From Celeribacter indicus (lineage in GTDB: Bacteria > Pseudomonadota > Alphaproteobacteria > Rhodobacterales > Rhodobacteraceae), in the NCBI RefSeq assembly GCF_000819565.1, contig NZ_CP004393.1, positions 537,001 through 601,000 on the forward strand: a DNA stretch of 64,000 nucleotides, in the 5' to 3' direction. How positions within the stretch are numbered: position 1 is the stretch's first letter; each line of letters begins with the position of its first letter. A model generated the notes under the pieces. That model made no database searches and was not told the DNA's origin. It saw nothing but the letters and a program-made list of their open reading frames with translations. Position numbers and translations under genes: made by a program. Of the stretch, positions 7,113 through 16,127 are shown one piece after another.

Positions 7113-8090
7113 ATGATACCGGGTTTCGCAAACCGCCGCCGTTTCTCCGATCTCAATGAACAGGAAATTCTCGCGCTCGCCATCTCTTCAGAGGAGGACG
7201 ACGCGCGCATCTACCGCCAATATGCCGCAAAGCTGCGCGCGGATTTTCCCGACAGCGCGGCGATCTTCGATGCCATGGCCGAGGAGGAGGACGGGCACCG
7301 CGAGGCGCTCATCGACCTGCACAAGCGGCGCTTCGGCGACATGATCCCGCTCGTCCGGCGCGAGCATATCTCCGGCTATTACCTCCGCAATCCGGTCTGG
7401 CTGATCGAGAACCTGTCGCTCGACCGTATCCGGGAGGAGGCGCACCTGATGGAGAGCGGCGCGGAGGATTTCTACCGCAGGGCCGCGGCCCGCACGCGCG
7501 ATGCCGATACCCGCGCCCTGCTCGGGCGTCTCGCGGCGGCCGAGGCGGGGCATGACAAGCGTGCCGGCGAGCTCGAAGCGGGACTTCTGGGCCAGGACGC
7601 GCGGCGGGACGAGGCGCGCACGGCGCATCGGAAATTCGTCCTGACATGGGTGCAGCCGGGGCTCGCGGGGCTGATGGACGGATCGGTCTCGACGCTCGCG
7701 CCGATCTTCGCGACGGCCTTCGCGACGCAGGACACCTGGACCACCTTCCTCGTGGGGCTCGCGGCCTCGGTCGGAGCCGGGATCTCGATGGGCTTCACCG
7801 AGGCGGCCTCCGACGACGGCGAACTCTCCGGGCGCGGCTCGCCGGTCAAGCGTGGCATCGCCTCGGGCGTGATGACCATGCTCGGCGGCCTTGGTCATGC
7901 GCTGCCCTATCTCATCCCGCATTTCTGGACGGCGACCTTCATCGCGATGGCCGTGGTCTTCGTCGAGCTTTGGGCAATTGCGTGGATCCAGAAGAAATAC
8001 ATGAATACGCCCTTTTTGCGTGCGGCCTTTCAGGTTGTCTTCGGCGGCGCGCTGGTGTTCGCTGCGGGTGCGCTCATCGGCGGCGGCTGA
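7113..8090 (+). CDS. mbfA: Membrane-bound ferritin-like iron exporter MbfA
   Basis: A 325-aa fusion of an N-terminal ferritin-like (erythrin/rubrerythrin) domain, about 15-165, and a C-terminal VIT1-type membrane domain, about 175-325. The diiron ligands are visible as Glu27, EEEDGH (57-62) and AEAGH (143-147). VIT1-like helices follow, including GLMDGSVSTLAPIFA and GAGISMGFTEAASDDG. MbfA exports iron and protects against iron and peroxide stress. An Irr box sits 10 bases upstream. YaiI follows 33 bases later, separated by a 23-bp sequence repeated at 25265. Confidence 0.95.
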   Translation: MIPGFANRRRFSDLNEQEILALAISSEEDDARIYRQYAAKLRADFPDSAAIFDAMAEEEDGHREALIDLHKRRFGDMIPLVRREHISGYYLRNPVWLIENLSLDRIREEAHLMESGAEDFYRRAAARTRDADTRALLGRLAAAEAGHDKRAGELEAGLLGQDARRDEARTAHRKFVLTWVQPGLAGLMDGSVSTLAPIFATAFATQDTWTTFLVGLAASVGAGISMGFTEAASDDGELSGRGSPVKRGIASGVMTMLGGLGHALPYLIPHFWTATFIAMAVVFVELWAIAWIQKKYMNTPFLRAAFQVVFGGALVFAAGALIGGG

Positions 8091-8113
8091 TGAGTATTTG
8101 GAGCAGCAAAAAG
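8091..8113. repeat. 23-bp repeat, copy 1
   Basis: Starts TGAGTATTTGG and ends AGCAAAAAG, directly after the mbfA stop codon. An identical 23-bp copy lies at 25265-25287 directly after the terminator of map. Confidence 0.9.
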
Positions 8114-8123
8114 ACGAAGGCGC

Positions 8124-8582
8124 ATGACCAGGATCTATGTCGATGCGGATGCCTGCCCGGTGAAGGGCGAGGCGGAAAAGGTCGCGACGCGACACCGGGT
8201 GCCTTGCCTTCTCGTGTGCAACGGTGGGCTCAGGCCCTCGGAGAATCCCTTTGTCGAGATGGTGTTCGTGCCCGATGGCCCGGACGAGGCGGACAAGTGG
8301 ATCGCGGAGCGGGCCGGGTCGGGCGATGTCGTGGTGACCGCCGACATTCCCCTTGCGGCGAAGGCGGTGGAGGCCGGCGCGCGGGTGCTCCGGCATGACG
8401 GGGAGGTCTATACGCGCGCGAATATCGGCAATGCCCTTGCGATGCGCGATCTGATGTATGACCTGCGGGCGGCGGATCCGTTCCGCCAGGGCGGCGGGAA
8501 GAGCTTTACAAAGGCGGACCGCTCGCGCTTTCTGGATGCGCTGGAGCGGGCGGTGCAGGGCGCGAAGAGGGACAGGACATGA
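8124..8582 (+). CDS. YaiI/YqxD family protein (DUF188, UPF0178)
   Basis: A 152-aa cytoplasmic protein of the YaiI/YqxD family, a PIN-like fold of unknown activity. Family landmarks are the N-terminal [11 protein letters not shown], the central [17 protein letters not shown] and the C-terminal [19 protein letters not shown]-like Shine-Dalgarno bases precede ATG 8124. Its stop codon overlaps the ATG of the HAD gene (ATGA), so the pair is co-translated. The full family length suggests an intact gene. Confidence 0.9.
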   Translation: MTRIYVDADACPVKGEAEKVATRHRVPCLLVCNGGLRPSENPFVEMVFVPDGPDEADKWIAERAGSGDVVVTADIPLAAKAVEAGARVLRHDGEVYTRANIGNALAMRDLMYDLRAADPFRQGGGKSFTKADRSRFLDALERAVQGAKRDRT

Positions 8583-9202
8583 GTATCGACGCGGTGGTGT
8601 TCGACATCGGCAACGTGCTGATCGAATGGCAGCCGGAACGCCATTACGACACGCAGATCGGTGCCGAACGGCGCAGGGCGATGTTCGAGGCGGTCGACCT
8701 GCATGCGATGAACGACCTGGTCGACCAGGGGCACGATTTCCGCATCACGGTCGAGCGGACCGCCGCGCGCTACCGCGATTTCGAGGCCGAGATCCTGATG
8801 TGGTATCATGACTGGATCAAGATGGCGACGCCGGAGATCCCGCATTCGGTCAAGCTCATGCGCGCGCTGCGCAGCAAGGGCGTTCCGGTTTTCGCCCTTA
8901 CCAATTTCGGGATCGAGAGTTTCGAATTCGCGGAGACGCAGTATCCCTTTCTCACCGAATTCGACCGCCGGTATATCTCCGGCCGGATGGGCTGCGTGAA
9001 GCCGCATCCGCTGATTTTCGAAATGGTGGAAAAGGATTGCAGGATCGCGCCGGAGCGGCTGCTGTTTACTGACGACCGGCACGACAACATCGCCACGGCG
9101 GAGGCGCGCGGCTGGCGCACGCATCTTTTCGAGGGGCCGGACGGCTGGGCGGCGCGGCTCGTGGCCGAGGGGTTGCTGAGCGCGGAAGAGGCGTCAGCCT
9201 AG
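8579..9202 (+). CDS. HAD-superfamily hydrolase (subfamily IA)
   Basis: A 207-aa phosphatase or dehalogenase-like enzyme. Motif I is [10 protein letters not shown] with nucleophile Asp9; in place of the usual DxD second Asp it has Asn12, a substitution seen in haloacid-dehalogenase-type and YihX-type members. Motif II is ALTNFG and the C-terminal motif is FTDDRHDN. The substrate cannot be named. The gene is coupled to yaiI by a four-base overlap, and its 3' end overlaps the convergent MFS transporter by nine bases. Confidence 0.85.
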   Translation: MSIDAVVFDIGNVLIEWQPERHYDTQIGAERRRAMFEAVDLHAMNDLVDQGHDFRITVERTAARYRDFEAEILMWYHDWIKMATPEIPHSVKLMRALRSKGVPVFALTNFGIESFEFAETQYPFLTEFDRRYISGRMGCVKPHPLIFEMVEKDCRIAPERLLFTDDRHDNIATAEARGWRTHLFEGPDGWAARLVAEGLLSAEEASA

Positions 9203-10447
9203 CGCGCGGACGGCACGGCTGCCGAGGGGAATTTCCTTCACCGGCAGGTGCACGATGGCGGAGAATGCACCGACGCCCACCCCGACCCACCAGACGGCGG
9301 TATAGTCGCCATAGATGTCGTAGAGCCGCCCGCCGAGCCACACGCCGAGGAAGGCGCCGAGCTGGTGCGAGAAGAAGACGATCCCGTAGAGCGTGCCCAT
9401 GTAGCGCAGTCCGTAGATATGGGCGACGAGGCCGGAGGTCAGCGGCACGGTGGCAAGCCAGAGCGCCCCCATCGCGACGGAGAAGATCAGCACCGATGTC
9501 GGCGTGATCGGCAGCGCGATGAAGAGGGCCGCGGCCAGCGTGCGCCCGAAATAGATGCCCGCGAGCAGGTATTTCTTGGAAAAGCGGTTGCCGAGAAACC
9601 CGGCGAGGAGCGTGCCGCCGATATTGGCGAGCCCGATGAGGGAGATCGACACGGCGCCGAGGGCGGAGGTCGAGGTGACGCCGAGCGAGGCGAGCGTGCC
9701 CGAGGGGTCGATGGCGCCGCACATTTCCGTCACGAGCGCGGGAAAATGCGCGGTGATGAAGGCGAGCTGATAGCCGCAGGAGAAGAAGCCGAGGAAGATC
9801 AGCGTGTAGGAGGGGTCGCGGAAGGCCTTGCCGAGGATCTGACCGAGGCTGTCCTCGAGTTCCGAGCGGGAGGCGGGGGCGGGGCTGCGCATCATCGGCA
9901 GCGCGGCGAGGCTTGCGAGCACGGCGGCGGCAAAGAGGAGGAACACGTTCTGCCAGCTCATGAAGCTCAGGAGCCATTCCGCCAGCGGCGCGCCGAAGAC
10001 CTGGCCCGCGGATCCGGCGGCGGTCGCGATGGCGAGCGACATGGAGCGGTTCTCGTCGGAGGAGGCGCGCCCCACCACGGCGAGGATCACGCCGAAGCCG
10101 GTGCCCGCGATGCCGAAGCCGACGAGCGTTTCATAGAATTGATGCGCGAGGGGCGAGACGGCGAAGGAGGACAGCACCAGCCCCGCGGCATAGGTGAGCG
10201 CGCCGAGGATGATCGCTTTGCGATCTCCGATCCGTTCGGCGAGCGCGCCGAAAATCGGCTGGCCGATGCCCCAGAACAGGTTCTGGATCGCGATGGCGAG
10301 GGAGAATTCCGCGCGCGGCCAGTTGAACTCCTCCGCGATGGGGATCTGGAACACGCCGAAGGAGGCGCGGATCGCGAAGCTCACGACGATCACGATACAG
10401 CCGGCGACGAGAACGGGTGTGACGAGGGGGGTGCGATGGGCGGACAT
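9194..10447 (-). CDS. MFS transporter
   Basis: A 417-aa membrane protein with about 12 transmembrane helices of the major facilitator superfamily. The loop 2-3 signature appears as GALAERIGDRKAI after the second helix, and a long central loop rich in Ser and acidic residues divides the halves. The overall look (GVFQIPIAEEFNWPRAEFSLA) is that of monocarboxylate/oxalate-formate-type MFS carriers, but the substrate is not determinable. ATG 10447 has AAGGAGA upstream. It is monocistronic, divergent from zapE. Confidence 0.88.
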   Translation of the reverse strand: MSAHRTPLVTPVLVAGCIVIVVSFAIRASFGVFQIPIAEEFNWPRAEFSLAIAIQNLFWGIGQPIFGALAERIGDRKAIILGALTYAAGLVLSSFAVSPLAHQFYETLVGFGIAGTGFGVILAVVGRASSDENRSMSLAIATAAGSAGQVFGAPLAEWLLSFMSWQNVFLLFAAAVLASLAALPMMRSPAPASRSELEDSLGQILGKAFRDPSYTLIFLGFFSCGYQLAFITAHFPALVTEMCGAIDPSGTLASLGVTSTSALGAVSISLIGLANIGGTLLAGFLGNRFSKKYLLAGIYFGRTLAAALFIALPITPTSVLIFSVAMGALWLATVPLTSGLVAHIYGLRYMGTLYGIVFFSHQLGAFLGVWLGGRLYDIYGDYTAVWWVGVGVGAFSAIVHLPVKEIPLGSRAVRALG

Positions 10448-10558
10448 CTTTGTCTCCTTTGGCTCAGCTTTCGGACAATCGCGCCCGTCGGTCAATCGAA
10501 TGATCCGCATGGGTCGCATCACCTTTCCTTATGATCCGGCGCGGAGTATGGGAGACAT

Positions 10559-11638
10559 ATGAAAACGCTCATGGATATCTATGCGGCCCGTGTGGCCGAG
10601 GGGCGCCTGCGCCCCGATCCCGCACAGGAGGCGGTTCTGCCGTTGCTCGAGCGCGTCCGGCGCGAGCTGGCGCAGCAGCCGAAGGGCAAATCCGGGCTGC
10701 TGTCGCTCATCGGCGGGCGCCGGAAACCGGAAGCGGTGCGCGGGCTTTACCTCTGGGGCGGGGTCGGACGGGGCAAGTCGATGCTCATGGACCTGTTTTA
10801 CGAGCATGCGCCTGTTCCGGCGCGGCGGGTGCATTTCCATGCCTTCATGCAGGAAGTGCAGGCGGGGATCGAGGCGGCGCGCAGGGCCGGGACCGCCGAT
10901 GCCATCGGCCCGGTGGTGGAGACGATTGCCGCCGATATCCGGCTGCTCTGTTTCGATGAGATGCAGATCACCGACATCGCCGACGCGATGATCGTGGGAC
11001 GGCTGTTCGAGGGGCTGTTCGCACGGGGCGTGACGGTCGTCACCACCTCGAACCGCGTGCCTGACGACCTCTACAAGGATGGGCTGAACCGCCAGCTTTT
11101 CCTGCCCTTCATCGTGCTGATCAAGGACCGGCTCGAGGTGCATCACCTGCATTCGCCGGTCGATTACCGGCAGGGGCGACTGACCGGGACGCCGGTCTAT
11201 TTCCATCCGGTGACCGACGAGGTGCGCGCCACGATCGACGACATCTGGACCGACCTTACCGGCGGCGCACGGGAAAGTCTGACGCTGCGGGTGAAGGGGC
11301 GCGACGTCGTATTGCCCCGCTTTCACAACGGGATCGCGCGGGCGCGGTTCTGGGATCTCTGCGGGCAGATGTTCGGACCGGGGGACTATCTTGCCATCGC
11401 GGATGCGGTGAAGCTCATGATTATCGAGGACATTCCGCGCCTCACGCGCAGCAATTTCAACGAGGCGAAGCGGTTCGTCACGCTGATCGACGCGCTTTAC
11501 GAGGCGAAGGTGCGCACGATCTGCACCGCGGTGGACGCGCCCGAACGGCTCTATATCGAGGGGTCGGGTGCGTTCGAATTCGAGCGGACCGCCTCGCGCC
11601 TGCGCGAGATGCAGGACGCGAGCTGGGGCGAGGACTGA
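10559..11638 (+). CDS. zapE: AFG1/ZapE-family ATPase
   Basis: A 359-aa P-loop ATPase of the ZapE (AFG1-like) family, linked to Z-ring function in cell division. Walker A is GGVGRGKS (67-74) and Walker B is LLCFDE (129-134). TTSNRVPDDLYKDGLNR is the family sensor region, followed by the C-terminal RFWDLCGQMFGPGDYLAIA region. Length fits bacterial ZapE. In many alphaproteobacteria it lies near TCA-cycle genes; here it stands alone and meets the flavin oxidoreductase gene tail to tail with a three-base gap. Confidence 0.92.
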   Translation: MKTLMDIYAARVAEGRLRPDPAQEAVLPLLERVRRELAQQPKGKSGLLSLIGGRRKPEAVRGLYLWGGVGRGKSMLMDLFYEHAPVPARRVHFHAFMQEVQAGIEAARRAGTADAIGPVVETIAADIRLLCFDEMQITDIADAMIVGRLFEGLFARGVTVVTTSNRVPDDLYKDGLNRQLFLPFIVLIKDRLEVHHLHSPVDYRQGRLTGTPVYFHPVTDEVRATIDDIWTDLTGGARESLTLRVKGRDVVLPRFHNGIARARFWDLCGQMFGPGDYLAIADAVKLMIIEDIPRLTRSNFNEAKRFVTLIDALYEAKVRTICTAVDAPERLYIEGSGAFEFERTASRLREMQDASWGED

Positions 11639-11641
11639 GCC

Positions 11642-12670
11642 TCAGCCCCTGGCCAGGATGTTCCTGACGCGGGGCACGACGTCCTCGCCATAAAGGCGGA
11701 TCGTGTCCATCATCGCGTCATGGCTCACCGGCCCTGCCGAATATTTCAGGTCGAAGCGGTCGAGGCCCAGCACGCGCACCGTCGCGGCGATCTTCTCTGC
11801 GACGGTGTCGGGCGAGCCGACATAGAGGGCGCCGTGGTCGATTTCGTGGTCGAAGGCCTTGCGCGAGAGCGGTGGCCAGCCGCGGCTGCGTCCGATCCGC
11901 TGGTGCATGATCGCGTAGCCCTCGAAGAAGCGGTCGCGCGCCTCCCTGTCCGTCCTGGCGACATGGCCGGGCGAGTGGCAGCCGAGGGGCAGGGCGGGGG
12001 CCTCCATCTTTTCGCGCACCTCGCGGTAGAGATCGGCATAGGGTTTGAAACGCGCGGGATTGCCGCCGATGATCGCGAGCGCCATGGGCATGTTGTGGCT
12101 GGCGGCACGTACCACGGAGTCGGGGCTTCCGCCGACGCCGATCCAGACCGGGATCGGCGTTTCCGGGAGCGGATAGACGGTCTGGTTTTTCAGCGCCCTG
12201 CGATGCCGGCCCTCGAAGCTCACCTTGCCCTGTTGCACGAGCGCGGCGATGATTTCGAGCTTTTCCTCGAACAGCATCTCGTAATCCGACAGGTCGTGGC
12301 CGAAGAGCGGAAAGCTTTCGGTGAAGGATCCGCGCCCCAGCGTGATTTCCGCGCGCCCGCCTGAGATCGCCTGAAGCGTGGAGAAGCGCTGATAGACGCG
12401 GATCGGATCGTCGGAGGAGAGCACTGTCACCGCAGAGGTCAGGCGGATGCGCGACGTCTGTGCTGCGATGGCCGCGAGCACCGGCTCGGGCGCGGAGATG
12501 GCGAAATCGTCGCGGTGATGTTCGCCGAGGCCGAAGACGTCGAGACCGACCTCATCGGCGAGGATGCCCTCCGCGACGACGTTGCGGATCACCTGTGCCT
12601 GCGACAGGTCACGGCCCTCGTCATCCCATGTGACGTCGCCGAAGGTGTCGATGCCGAATTCCAGTGCCAT
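11642..12670 (-). CDS. LLM-class flavin-dependent oxidoreductase
   Basis: A 342-aa luciferase-like monooxygenase (TIM barrel binding FMN or F420). It carries the family stretches GLGEHHRDDFAISAPEPVLAAIAAQTSRIRLTS in parts, a central ITLGRGSFTESFPLFG and the C-terminal YVGSPDTVAEKIA, typical of the YhbW/LLM group 2. Substrate unknown. ATG 12670 has GGGAGA upstream. It is monocistronic and convergent with zapE; the upstream gap to folC is about 90 bp. Confidence 0.9.
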   Translation of the reverse strand: MALEFGIDTFGDVTWDDEGRDLSQAQVIRNVVAEGILADEVGLDVFGLGEHHRDDFAISAPEPVLAAIAAQTSRIRLTSAVTVLSSDDPIRVYQRFSTLQAISGGRAEITLGRGSFTESFPLFGHDLSDYEMLFEEKLEIIAALVQQGKVSFEGRHRRALKNQTVYPLPETPIPVWIGVGGSPDSVVRAASHNMPMALAIIGGNPARFKPYADLYREVREKMEAPALPLGCHSPGHVARTDREARDRFFEGYAIMHQRIGRSRGWPPLSRKAFDHEIDHGALYVGSPDTVAEKIAATVRVLGLDRFDLKYSAGPVSHDAMMDTIRLYGEDVVPRVRNILARG

Positions 12671-12763
12671 GGCTGTCTCCCGATCTCCCGATGCTGTGAG
12701 ACACAGATATTGCGATGCGCGCGGCGGGAAAAGCCGCAGGCGCGCACAGCGTCTGTTTGCGGC

Positions 12764-14038
12764 TCAGCCGTTGGTCTGAAGGATGTGACCCGCTAGATAG
12801 AGCGAGCCGCAGATCAGGATGCGCGCCTCGGGAGCCGTCTCTGCGATCCGCTTCACGGCGGTGAGGACATCGGGCGCGGTCTCTGCCGCCATGCCGCTCT
12901 CGCGCGCCGCCGCTGCGGTCACATCGGCGGGCAGGGTCGCCTCGGCATCGGGGATGGAGACGGCATGGAAACCCTTGGTGTGGCGCGCGAGCGGGCGCAG
13001 GTATCCGCCGACGTCCTTCGTGTTGAGCATGCCGCAGACTAGATGGGTCTCGCGCTGCGGAAGCCGATCGAGTGCTTCGGCCAGGGCCTCGCCTGCCGCA
13101 GGGTTGTGTCCGCCGTCGAGATAAAGCTCCGCCTTCGGCGCGGCCACGGTGAGCGGGCCCTCCTTGAGCCGCTGCATGCGCGCGGGCCAGTGAACGTCGG
13201 TCAGCGCCGCCTCGAGGGCGGCATCCCCGAAGCCGAGATGGCGCAGCGCCGCGAGGGCGGCGCCCGCGTTCAGGATCTGGTGATGCCCGGCAAGGCGCGG
13301 CAGGGGCAGGTCGCGCAGGCCGCGCTCGTCCTGATAGATCAGCCGTCCGCGCTCCTCCCAGACATGCCAGTGCTGTCCGTAGGCCAGGAGCGGGGCGTGC
13401 AGCCGGGCGGCGCGCTCCTCGATCACCGTGAGCGCCGCGTCGGGTTGCGGACCCACGATGCAGGGCACGTCCTTCTTGATGATGCCGGCCTTCTCGCCTG
13501 CGATCGCCTCGATCGTGTCGCCCAGGAACTGGGTGTGGTCGATGGAGATCGGCGTGATGATCGTGAGATCCGGCCGATCGATCACGTTCGTTGCGTCGAG
13601 CCGGCCGCCGAGCCCTACCTCGAGCAGCGTGTAATCCGCCGGGACCCGGCTCATCGCGAGCATCGCGGCGACCGTCGTGATCTCGAAATAGGTGATGGGG
13701 GCGCCGCCGTTGGCGCGTTCACATTCCTCGAGCACCTCCATCAGATCGGCCTCGTCGATCAGCTTTCCGGCCAGCCGGATGCGTTCGTGAAACCGTGCCA
13801 GATGCGGTGAAGTATAAGCATGGACACTCATGCCTGCCGCCTCGAGACCCGCACGGATCATCGCCTGGGTCGAGCCCTTGCCATTCGTTCCGGCGATGTG
13901 GATCACAGGCGGGAGCCTGGTCTCGGGATGGTCCAGCGCATCCAGAAGCCGCCACACGCGGTCGAGCACGAGGTCGATCACCTTCGGGTGCAGCGACATC
14001 ATCCGCTCGAGGATGACGTCCGATGTGCGGGCGCTCAC
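12764..14038 (-). CDS. folC: Bifunctional dihydrofolate synthase/folylpolyglutamate synthase
   Basis: A 424-aa Mur-ligase-family enzyme that adds glutamate to dihydropteroate and folates. The ATP-binding loop is GTNGKGST (50-57), followed by the family motif YTSPHLARFHERIR. The middle Mur-ligase segment ISIDHTQFLGDTIEAIAGEKAGI is clear. The GTG start overlaps the accD stop (GTGA), so folC is translated after accD, an arrangement common in proteobacteria. A later start at Met13 is possible. Confidence 0.95.
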   Translation of the reverse strand: MSARTSDVILERMMSLHPKVIDLVLDRVWRLLDALDHPETRLPPVIHIAGTNGKGSTQAMIRAGLEAAGMSVHAYTSPHLARFHERIRLAGKLIDEADLMEVLEECERANGGAPITYFEITTVAAMLAMSRVPADYTLLEVGLGGRLDATNVIDRPDLTIITPISIDHTQFLGDTIEAIAGEKAGIIKKDVPCIVGPQPDAALTVIEERAARLHAPLLAYGQHWHVWEERGRLIYQDERGLRDLPLPRLAGHHQILNAGAALAALRHLGFGDAALEAALTDVHWPARMQRLKEGPLTVAAPKAELYLDGGHNPAAGEALAEALDRLPQRETHLVCGMLNTKDVGGYLRPLARHTKGFHAVSIPDAEATLPADVTAAAARESGMAAETAPDVLTAVKRIAETAPEARILICGSLYLAGHILQTNG

Positions 14039-15009
14039 GTTTCGGCGCTCCCCTCGTCCTGTGCCGGCTGTTTCGCTTTCGGTTCAGGCGTCTGATCGGC
14101 GGGCTCCGTCTCTGCCGATGCGGCGGGTGCGGGCGCCGGCAGGTCCCCGGCCACGGCGGGCGGCAGGGAACCGAGCATGCGCAGGATCGTCACGAGTTCG
14201 CCCTTCATCGCGCGGCGATGGGTCACGCGGTCGAGCATGCCGTGATCGAGAAGATATTCGGCGCGCTGGAAGCCTTCGGGCAGTTTTTCCCGGATCGTCT
14301 GTTCGATCACGCGCGGCCCGGCAAAGCAGATCAGCGCATTGGGTTCGGCGATCTGCACGTCGCCGAGCATCGCGTAAGAGGCCGTGACGCCGCCCGTGGT
14401 CGGGTGGGTCAGCACGACGATGTAGGGAAGGCCCGCCTCCTTGAGCATCTCGATGGCCACGGTCGTGCGCGGCATCTGCATGAGCGACAGGATCCCCTCC
14501 TGCATCCGCGCGCCGCCCGCCGCCGAGAACATGATGAACGGGCGCTTCAGCGCGATGGCGCGTTCGACGCCGGCGATGAAGGCATTGCCGACATACATGC
14601 CCATCGAGCCGCCCATGAAGGAAAAGTCCTGTGCCGCGGCAACGACGGGCGTGCGTCCGATCTCGCCCTCCGCGACCAGCATCGCCTCTTTTTCTCCCGT
14701 CGCCTTCTGCGCCGCGCGCATCCGTTCGGGATAGCGTTTCTGATCGCGGAATTTCAGCGGATCCTCGATCGGCATCGGCACGGCGACCTCGGAAAAGATC
14801 CCGCCGTCGAATATCGCGGTGAAGCGGTCGCGCGGCGTGATGTGCATGTGATGGTCGCAATTGGTGCAGACGTTGAGGTTTTCCGTCAGCTCCCGGTGGA
14901 ACAGCATCGTGCCGCATTCGGGGCATTTCGTCCAAAGATTGTCCGGTGTGTCCCGCTTCGAGAAGAGCGAGTTGATCTTCGGGCGGACGTAATTGGAAAT
15001 CCAGTTCAT
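14035..15009 (-). CDS. accD: Acetyl-CoA carboxylase carboxyltransferase subunit beta
   Basis: A 324-aa beta subunit of the carboxyltransferase that makes malonyl-CoA for fatty acid synthesis. The N-terminal zinc ribbon has Cys29, Cys32, Cys48 and Cys51; the crotonase-like core includes FSAAGGARMQEG and THPTTGGVTASYAMLGD. The start MNWISNYVRPK is the family standard, so ATG 15009 is chosen over the longer frame. The C-terminal 35 residues are an Ala/Pro/Glu-rich tail. It overlaps folC; the alpha subunit gene is not in the window. Confidence 0.96.
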   Translation of the reverse strand: MNWISNYVRPKINSLFSKRDTPDNLWTKCPECGTMLFHRELTENLNVCTNCDHHMHITPRDRFTAIFDGGIFSEVAVPMPIEDPLKFRDQKRYPERMRAAQKATGEKEAMLVAEGEIGRTPVVAAAQDFSFMGGSMGMYVGNAFIAGVERAIALKRPFIMFSAAGGARMQEGILSLMQMPRTTVAIEMLKEAGLPYIVVLTHPTTGGVTASYAMLGDVQIAEPNALICFAGPRVIEQTIREKLPEGFQRAEYLLDHGMLDRVTHRRAMKGELVTILRMLGSLPPAVAGDLPAPAPAASAETEPADQTPEPKAKQPAQDEGSAET

Positions 15010-15073
15010 GAGCGCGCCTTTGGACGTTGCGGTGATTGGCCCCCCAGATAAGGCCACACGCCGGGAAATGCAA

Positions 15074-15976
15074 TCAACGCCTGAGCGCGAGGCGGGCGGC
15101 GAGCCAGGTGACGACCAGCAGGATCGTTTCGAAGGCGATCACCTTCGGATCGGTGTAGAGCGCGGCGATCTCGGCGGTCTGGACCATCCGTCCGAAGCCC
15201 GAGAGATTGCTGGCCTGCGGGACGAGCAGCATCGCGGCCGCATTGTTGATGAAATGCAGTGCGCAGGCCGGACCGATCGTGCCGGAGCGCGCGGTGAGAT
15301 CGCCGGCAAGAAGCCCGAAGCCGGTGGCCCAGATCACCGGAAAGAATTCCGCGCCCTGCCCGAAGGACGAGATATGGCCGAGGCCGAACAGCAGCGCCGA
15401 GGCGACGAGGCCGAACGCGTAGGAGCGGGACACAGCGATGATCTGGCTTTGCAGATATCCGCGGAAGACGATTTCCTCGGCCGTGATCTGGATCATGATC
15501 CCGAGCACCGCGAAAGGCAGCCAGAACAGCCACGCCCGCGTCGGGAGATTCTCCGAGATCTGGACTTCGGCTCCCGTATCCCAGGGCAGGACCATCGCAA
15601 GGAATACGAGCGGGCCGACCCATTTCAGCACGGAGACGAACTGCCGCCGCAGGCGGGCGGCGGGGCCGGTCAGGTCCCGCAGGCCGCGCGCGTGCAGCCG
15701 CCGCGCAAGCACGAGCGCGGCGAGCAGGGTGATGGCGAAGCCCGACAGGATCGTGAACAGCCCGCCCGGCGTCGTCCCGATGGCGAAGCTGCCGCCAGGT
15801 CCCTGCGCGACGAGGCGCAACTCGGGCGCGGCAAGTCCGATGAGCGTATAGAAGACCGGCCCGACCGCGATGGTGACGAAGAACAGCGCGAGGATCGCGG
15901 CAAAGAGGCGCCAGCGTTCGGGACGACGGCTGGCGGAGGCGATGATCGGCGCGTAAGGGTGGAAGCTGGCGGACAC
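15074..15976 (-). CDS. CPBP-family intramembrane glutamic protease
   Basis: A roughly 300-aa multi-pass membrane protein with the CPBP (Rce1/ABI-like) motifs: Glu167-Glu168 and Arg172 in EEIVFRGYLQ, His201 in FGLGHISS, and HFINN (241-245). Such proteases cleave or process membrane-associated substrates; some are bacteriocin-immunity proteins. The frame stays open for 66 more codons, but the N-terminal extension looks non-coding. GTG 15976 gives VSASFHPYAP, a sensible start with a weak ribosome binding site. It diverges from the lipoprotein at 16128. Confidence 0.85.
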   Translation of the reverse strand: MSASFHPYAPIIASASRRPERWRLFAAILALFFVTIAVGPVFYTLIGLAAPELRLVAQGPGGSFAIGTTPGGLFTILSGFAITLLAALVLARRLHARGLRDLTGPAARLRRQFVSVLKWVGPLVFLAMVLPWDTGAEVQISENLPTRAWLFWLPFAVLGIMIQITAEEIVFRGYLQSQIIAVSRSYAFGLVASALLFGLGHISSFGQGAEFFPVIWATGFGLLAGDLTARSGTIGPACALHFINNAAAMLLVPQASNLSGFGRMVQTAEIAALYTDPKVIAFETILLVVTWLAARLALRR

Positions 15977-16127
15977 GGGAAGGGTACACCTGTCACTTGA
16001 CGGAGACTGAAGAAGCGATAGCAGGTTGCGCCAGGCGACGAAAGGCGGCCGCAGGCGGAACCCCGCCGAGGCGGGCATGCGCGGCCGGCACCGGCGCGGT
16101 GCGAACGGGAACGACGGAGGCAGGAAC

